Shown here piece by piece: positions 58,756-64,000 of a DNA stretch of 64,000 nucleotides (the stretch's first letter is position 1; each line of letters opens with the position of its first letter). This stretch comes from Molanna angustata (Eukaryota > Arthropoda > Insecta > Trichoptera > Molannidae): assembly GCA_963576475.1 (NCBI GenBank), contig OY754972.1:12352811-12416810 (forward strand). The letters are read 5' to 3'. A program made the position numbers and the translations under genes. Under the pieces are notes generated by a model. That model searched no databases. It had not been told where the DNA came from and was given only the letters and a program-made list of their open reading frames with translations.

Positions 58756-59010
58756 CGCACCTTTATTTTCATAGTGACACTAAACAAAAAAAAATTTTTC
58801 ACCATCAAGGATTATAGTTTTGGATTTTTTTATTAAATTTGAAAAAAATACAAATCGCCCTAATGCCAATTGGTAGTAAATATTTGACCGAGTGATCTGG
58901 TGTTTTTGTATTCAATAGATAGCGCTGATCTAAAATACATAGCTGGTTATAAAAAATAAAAATTTAATATTTACAATTTAGTATAGTGTCACTATGAAAA
59001 TAAAGGTGCG
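58756..59010. mobile_element. MITE with perfect 27-bp terminal inverted repeats, 255 bp
   Basis: The left end CGCACCTTTATTTTCATAGT continues to GACACTA (58756-58782). It is the exact reverse complement of the right end at 58984-59010, which closes ATGAAAATAAAGGTGCG. The inside is AT-rich with no ORF. Flanks AACAAAG and ATAAGG give no clear target duplication. A small non-autonomous cut-and-paste element is the simplest reading; the superfamily is not assigned. Confidence 0.75.
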
Positions 59011-59014
59011 ATAA

Positions 59015-60000
59015 GGTTTGGCAAAAATGCAGGTAGCCAGTTCGGTTGTCATAATGTATTTATTTATTTTATTAAAAAGGGTACATCGACAGACAATTTT
59101 CATAAAAAGAAAATAGTATTGGTTATTATTATGATTGCTGGACGTCCAATTATGGATGCACACAAAATTACATGAGATCATATTCAATCACACACGTAAG
59201 TTACACAAGTAAGAGTTGCATAAATAATAGAAAATTCAAATAATAAAAAATAAATAAGATACGAATGTGTGGCGCGAGGTTTTATCTGCCAGCATTTATG
59301 CGTTGCGGAACGTAAACATATTGTAATGTAGTAGTGTATCGAGAGAGTTCCTTTACCGTTTCAATAGCGACGACCTTTGAAGATCAAATAGTCTGGTGCT
59401 TGTGACATTGTCTGGGGTCATCGCCTAGACGCTTCGCCCCCTTCATCTTGAGAGTGAGGATGGGGCACCAACTAACATTATAACATAGAGGTACTATTTT
59501 ACTCCCCATTTTCTTCACTATTTCCCTCATTTAATACTGGACGCTCGCACTTCCATCATTAAATTACCAATGTAATGGAAAGTTTATGGCGACACTTGAT
59601 CAGACTCTATCAATGGAATATTTTTAGAAAAAAACGTATTTTAAAGTATTTTATTAAAAAAGGGAATACACATATTTTTTCTTCGTGTGCCGCTCCTAAT
59701 GGCGATTGGCGACCATCATTCTTCCGCTGCCCGAAATAAGCCGCGATGAATTTTCACGTCCCATACCCCATCACCCCATTACCTTTCCCTCCACTGTGAG
59801 TTCTAAGAAGGGCATATTTATCACCACGGAATAAGTGGCGAAAGTTTGTTGCTTTCCGTCTCTTGATTGGGTCAGCAGCTCTCTCTCTCCCTTTTATTTT
59901 TATAAATAAATACATATATACCCACATTAGCATCAATAAAAATGTGACTACATTTTTTTTTTCATAAATATTGGGATCTCACTAGCCTACAGGCTATCAC
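59015..60000. other. Stretch without a recognisable gene
   Basis: Two less AT-rich islands (about 59270-59480 and 59690-59890) carry no recognisable ORF. GGGATCTCACTAGCCTACAG at 59970-59989 matches the reverse of a word near 34255-34280. Confidence 0.4.
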
Positions 60001-60004
60001 ATAT

Positions 60005-60745
60005 TACATTCAGTTTTAAAATTTTTTTTTTTTTTTATTTATTTATTTCGGGAAAACAAACAAGATACAATGGTAAAAGAATATACAATAGTTAAAATAA
60101 ATATGGATGATACATTGCATCTCAATTAAATGTTTTCACATATAGTAGGTAATATATATTTAATCATATTTTTACAGAAAAAAATAGTAAATAAAATTTA
60201 GGGTGAAAAAAATTTATAATAAATTGTTACAGAAAAAAATAATAATAAATTAAAATTAAAGGGTGAAAGTGTAAGTGTAAGCGAGACAAATTATGATGAA
60301 AGTAGGTAATAAATTTAGGTATAGGTACTATTTACTGAATAATTGTAAAATGTATGATTTGAAGTCTGCTTGTGATTTATGTATTATATCGAATTGTCTA
60401 AAGTATGTATTGTAATTGGAGCAACTCCGCCTAATATAATTGTTTTGTGAATAATTTGTGAATCGACGGTCGACATAGAACAAAAACTGAGATCTGAAAT
60501 TGCGTGATGGGCAATAAAAATTTAATTTAGATAGTAGGTAAGGTGAGTCTACACGGTTGTGGATAATTTTATGCAAGAAAATCATGTCTATAATTGTTCG
60601 TCTATTTTCTAAGTTACAAATATTATGATGTATAACAGATTGGCGGTAGTTGGGGAAATTAAGTTTATCACGATAATCCAAATGTTTGAGGAATTTATTC
60701 TGTACTCCTTCAATTCTATTGATGTATGTAATATTTAAGGATTAC
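60005..60745 (-). pseudogene. 3' end of a Jockey-superfamily LINE, minus strand
   Basis: Minus strand from 60738: YINRIEGVQNKFLKHLDYRD, NYRQSVIHHNICNLENRRTI, KIIHNRVDSPYLL and FRQFDIIHKSQADFK, to a stop at 60328. The same plan closes the larger element to its right (YKNRIEGLQRRFVRYL ... NRRTETDMVYLFKIVNG). About 310 bp of 3' untranslated region lead to an A-rich tail seen as a T-run at 60020-60048. The ORF is open for 117 codons, so decay is mild, but everything 5' of the thumb is lost. Confidence 0.75.
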
Positions 60746-60779
60746 ATATATTATGGGATACATGTTTTTTATTTAGTTT

Positions 60780-60965
60780 CTACTTATAAATGAGTCAAAT
60801 GTTTTTAATTACTTTACAATATATTTTTTAAATATAGTTTTAACTGAGGATATTTCATCAAGTTTATCCATACCACTAGGAAGGATGTTAAATATTTTCG
60901 GTATGCTTACTTTCAGTGTCCTTTCACCGTAATAGTTTGTCCATCGGGGAATAATCAATTTTTTT
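60780..60965 (-). pseudogene. C-terminal fragment of a second LINE, minus strand
   Basis: Minus strand: KLIIPRWTNYYGERTL, VSIPKIFNILPSGMDKLDEI, then TIFKKYIVK and a stop. This is the same family as 33055-33185. The Jockey-type element at 60966-64000 ends exactly where this fragment begins, so it may have inserted into it. Confidence 0.65.
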
Positions 60966-63900
60966 GAATATTTATTTTATTTTATTTTATTTCATTTTAA
61001 AGAGTGCAAACAGTCAAATTCATATAATATATACAAAAAAATGAGTTACCAGCATATAGACCAGTGAAGACTCCAGATATTACCAAATATTAGTCCTTTA
61101 TATATATATAGAGAAATGAAATTAAGTGAAGCAATCATTAAACGAACACAATACAATACTTATATTAGGTGATTAGGGATCGGATGATTCCAATACACCA
61201 CACACACCTCTCCTAAACTCTCCCTTACTTAATAGAAATATGTCCAGGCCACCGAATAACGTGTTATACATCGAACAACTACGCTGCATAAACGAATTAC
61301 GAGCATAGTTAGTGGTGCAGTGGGGCAACCTGAACAAGTGATTAACGCGAGTGACGCGCTGCGGACAGTTGAAGGGTACCTGCTCGAGCAAATTCGCAGA
61401 ATTAACATCTCCATTTACGATCTTAAACAAATAAACCATATCAGTCTCCGTTCTTCTATTTACAAGTGTGGTGATTCCATAGTGTCGAGTAGCAAGCTTA
61501 TAAGTTTCAAAATTTTGGCTCGTCAGAAAGTCCAGATATCTTACGAATCTCCTCTGTAATCCCTCAATTCTATTTTTATATATGCAATATTGGGGATTCC
61601 ACACAACCGATGCAAACTCCAAGTGACTTCTTACCAATGAATAATATAGAACAGTCATAGTCGATGGCGACTTAAAAGGTTTGCCAATCCTCAGTATAAA
61701 TCCTAACATTCTGTATGCCTTCCGAATGATAGTGTCAACGTGGACCCCAAACAAGAGTTTTCTGTCCATGATCACTCCCAGGTCTCTGATCTCCTCACAC
61801 CTACCCAAGATCTGACCATCAATGCAATAGTTGATGCAAACCGGGCGTGCACTCCTAGAGAATGTGATAGTCTTGCATTTGGGTATATTTAGGAACAATT
61901 GATTACACCTGCAATATTCTGCAAGGAGCTGCAGGTCACTCTGGAGCCCCGAACAATCTTCTAAGCCTCCAACCCTACGAAAGATTTTTGCATCATCCGC
62001 AAACAAGAGAAACTTTGAATTTTTAAAACATATACTGATGTCATTGATATACAGAATAAAGAGCAGGGGTCCTAAATGGGAACCCTGCGGAACTCCCGAG
62101 TGACAGCCCTTGAACTGCGAAAGCGCGCCATTAATAGCTACAGCTTGAGACCGCCCCTCGACATATGATGAAAACCACCTCAGTAGATCACCATGAATAC
62201 CATAGCATCGAAGTTTGTGCAATAGTATACTATGGCTGATCTTGTCGAAAGCCTTGGCAAAATCAGTATAAATTGCATCAACCTGTACTCCTCGATTCAT
62301 GGAATCAAGAACAAAGCCAGTAAATTCCAGGAGATTAGATTCAACCGACCTGCCCCTCATAAAGCCATGTTGGTTAGGAATAATAAAGGAGTTCACAGCA
62401 GGTGCTAGCTGACGAACTACAATTTTTTCCATCAACTTCCCGATGGAAGAAATTTTAGAAATGGGTCTGTAATTCGAAGCGTCATGCTTATCACCCGACT
62501 TATGTATTGGCGTTATATACGACTTCTTCCATTGGCTAGGGTAAACTCCCTCAGTCAGTGACCTCCTATAAAGCATCGACAATGGCACCGATAACTCTGC
62601 ACCACACTGTTTGATAAACCCAGGTGGAATTCCATCCGGTCCAGCTCCTCCCCCCGCATCGAGATCCCTGATGCATTCATGAACCGAAGCAGGCGTAAAC
62701 CGAACACTATGGATATCCAAGCCTGACCCACAGTAAACCCGCGGCATATCTATATTACTCTCGATAAAAACAGAGCTAAAATAGTCACTGAACAGATTTG
62801 AAATTGACTGAAAATCAGTGCAAGATACACCGTTATAATGCATAAAATTGGGAACAGAGGATGTCGGTTTCTTGGACTTAACAAAAGACCAAAACTTCTT
62901 TGGATCCCTTCTTATCAGACTCTCAGTTCTTGCAATAAAACTCTGGTAACATTCTCGAGCTATTCTCTTTTGTCTGGCTCTCAGCAATGTGAATGCTGCA
63001 TAATCGGCGCCATCACCAGTTCGCTTCCATCGTTTGTGGAACTTTAACTTTTCTCTTATTATTTTTACGAGAGCTCTGCTATACCAAACCGGATATCCAC
63101 CGGAAGGCCGAATACATTTCCGTGGTACATGTTGAGAAATAACTCTCTCGAGAACAGAATAGAAGCAGCTAACCGCCTCCTCGATGCATCTACCTTCAAA
63201 CTCGGTCTCCCAATCATAGCCGCTGAAGAAAAGCTTTATTTCAGGATAGTTTGCCCTGTCAAAAACAAAATAGTTTCTTGAGGGGATCCTCAAAGAGGGG
63301 TCCTCGCCAATATTCACGGACACAAGAAGAGATTTGTGATGATCATCTTCTTTCACAAATGGCTCGGGACATGGGACCACTGAGCAATGGGTATTAGAAA
63401 TAACAAGATCAAGTATCCTTCCGTGCACATTTCGGTGAAAATTATACTGCTTCAGATCACCAAATTCCATAAAGTCTATCAGAGTACAAGAGGGAGTATC
63501 ATTGTGGCCAGTAGGTAAGCAATGCGAGTCACTGTCCGACCTACTCCAGTCAATGGATGAAAGGTTATAGTCACCCACCAACAAAAACAGGTCATCAGTG
63601 AACTCCTGCAATAAACTTGAACACATATCCAGGCCAGCAGAGAGATTCTCGAAATATTCAGAATTCCGAGGAACATATGAACAGCATATATTAAAGTTAC
63701 GTCCCGAAGGCCGAAGTCCAATGGATACCCATATGTCCTCAGCACGAGTATTCCACATTACCCGCTGCACTGCAGACAGGTCTTTGCGCACAGCTATAAG
63801 CACTCCTCCACCGAGTCTCTGACCAGTTTCTTCATAGCAACGGTCCCTTCTATAAACGATGTATCTCCCATCAAACAACTCTGGGTCACCGATGGAATCC

Positions 63901-64000
63901 AAGAGCCAGGTCTCAGTGATACAGATCACGTCGTAGTGATTGAGTAACACATTGTAGTAGAACTCATTAGTCTTAGTCCGCAGGCCCCTGACGTTCTGGT
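60966..64000 (-). mobile_element. Jockey-superfamily LINE, near intact, running off the right edge
   Basis: The minus-strand element has a long ORF (see the CDS entry), about 205 bp of 3' untranslated region and a tail of TTTTA/AAATA repeats at about 60966-60992. The 5' part, including any ORF1, lies outside the window. The open frame over 940 codons suggests a young copy. Confidence 0.85.
61173..63998 (-). CDS. Endonuclease/reverse transcriptase (ORF2) of a Jockey-superfamily LINE, partial
   Basis: The frame is open from the window edge (Gln-Asn-Val-Arg-Gly-Leu-Arg at 63998 onward) to a stop at 61173, 941 codons. Numbering from the Val codon at 63950 as 1, the APE endonuclease has ITETWL at 11-16, GDYN at 126-129 and DDHH at 202-205. 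The reverse transcriptase has NYRPISKISS at 493-502, YTDFAKAFD at 561-569 (Asp563), GVPQGSHLGPLLFILYINDI at 619-638 and FADD at 650-653. A thumb and a C-terminal region with YKNRIEGLQRRF and NRRTETDMVY follow. The protein performs target-primed reverse transcription. The true start lies beyond 64000; NVRGLRTKTN is the usual first endonuclease motif, so only a short N-terminus is missing. The exact clade (Jockey, CR1 or a relative) was not settled. Confidence 0.9.
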   Translation of the reverse strand, partial: QNVRGLRTKTNEFYYNVLLNHYDVICITETWLLDSIGDPELFDGRYIVYRRDRCYEETGQRLGGGVLIAVRKDLSAVQRVMWNTRAEDIWVSIGLRPSGRNFNICCSYVPRNSEYFENLSAGLDMCSSLLQEFTDDLFLLVGDYNLSSIDWSRSDSDSHCLPTGHNDTPSCTLIDFMEFGDLKQYNFHRNVHGRILDLVISNTHCSVVPCPEPFVKEDDHHKSLLVSVNIGEDPSLRIPSRNYFVFDRANYPEIKLFFSGYDWETEFEGRCIEEAVSCFYSVLERVISQHVPRKCIRPSGGYPVWYSRALVKIIREKLKFHKRWKRTGDGADYAAFTLLRARQKRIARECYQSFIARTESLIRRDPKKFWSFVKSKKPTSSVPNFMHYNGVSCTDFQSISNLFSDYFSSVFIESNIDMPRVYCGSGLDIHSVRFTPASVHECIRDLDAGGGAGPDGIPPGFIKQCGAELSVPLSMLYRRSLTEGVYPSQWKKSYITPIHKSGDKHDASNYRPISKISSIGKLMEKIVVRQLAPAVNSFIIPNQHGFMRGRSVESNLLEFTGFVLDSMNRGVQVDAIYTDFAKAFDKISHSILLHKLRCYGIHGDLLRWFSSYVEGRSQAVAINGALSQFKGCHSGVPQGSHLGPLLFILYINDISICFKNSKFLLFADDAKIFRRVGGLEDCSGLQSDLQLLAEYCRCNQLFLNIPKCKTITFSRSARPVCINYCIDGQILGRCEEIRDLGVIMDRKLLFGVHVDTIIRKAYRMLGFILRIGKPFKSPSTMTVLYYSLVRSHLEFASVVWNPQYCIYKNRIEGLQRRFVRYLDFLTSQNFETYKLATRHYGITTLVNRRTETDMVYLFKIVNGDVNSANLLEQVPFNCPQRVTRVNHLFRLPHCTTNYARNSFMQRSCSMYNTLFGGLDIFLLSKGEFRRGVCGVLESSDP

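Overview
The window looks like insect nuclear DNA, most likely from a moth or butterfly. It is AT-rich and packed with retroelement debris, tRNA-derived SINEs, foldback elements and very long (TA)n microsatellites. The lepidopteran suggestion is an inference. It rests on RTE-type endonuclease/reverse transcriptases whose C-terminal wording is familiar from lepidopteran genomes, on CATA-repeat tails of a second RTE-like family, on frequent TAGGTACCTAC-type words, and on Helitron-like elements carrying GT/GTCT microsatellites. No host protein-coding gene could be recognised. The one hint of host transcription is a TATA box, initiator and splice-donor arrangement at about 13.34-13.41 kb.

Layout. 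0-3.8 kb: the tail of a Gypsy-type LTR retrotransposon pol gene and AT-rich sequence that may be its 3' end. 3.9-8.4 kb: three long (TA)n arrays. A full-length RTE element with an intact 1006-codon ORF sits between the first two, and a foldback element sits between the second and third. 8.4-14.7 kb: LINE relics, a fourth (TA)n array beside another foldback, and the candidate promoter. 14.7-19.0 kb: four head-to-tail Helentron-like elements of about 1.03 kb, one nested precisely inside another. 19.2-20.0 kb: 131-bp and 18-bp tandem repeats. 21-31 kb: SINEs, an L2-like LINE end and several RTE-like ends. One of these is flanked by 107-bp direct repeats, and another is chimeric and carries a SINE insertion. 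31.8-32.2 kb: a 115-bp tandem array. 33-39 kb: CR1-like, RTE-like and other LINE fragments and a foldback rich in CTATGGC. 41-51 kb: mostly foldback elements, SINEs and tandem arrays (135, 132 and 33 bp). 51-59 kb: more LINE ends, including a degenerate RNase H domain. 60-64 kb: two LINE ends, then a near-intact Jockey-superfamily element on the minus strand that runs off the right edge.

How the parts work together. The full-length RTE (4.06-7.35 kb) and the Jockey-type element (61-64 kb) are the only sequences that look able to encode active proteins. SINEs and truncated LINE ends depend on such enzymes. The Helentron-like units carry no protein and would need a Rep/helicase encoded elsewhere. 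The strongest observation is the Helentron cluster. One copy (16969-18006) is inserted inside another with no target duplication, which fixes both ends of the element to the base and supports rolling-circle transposition into a TT target.
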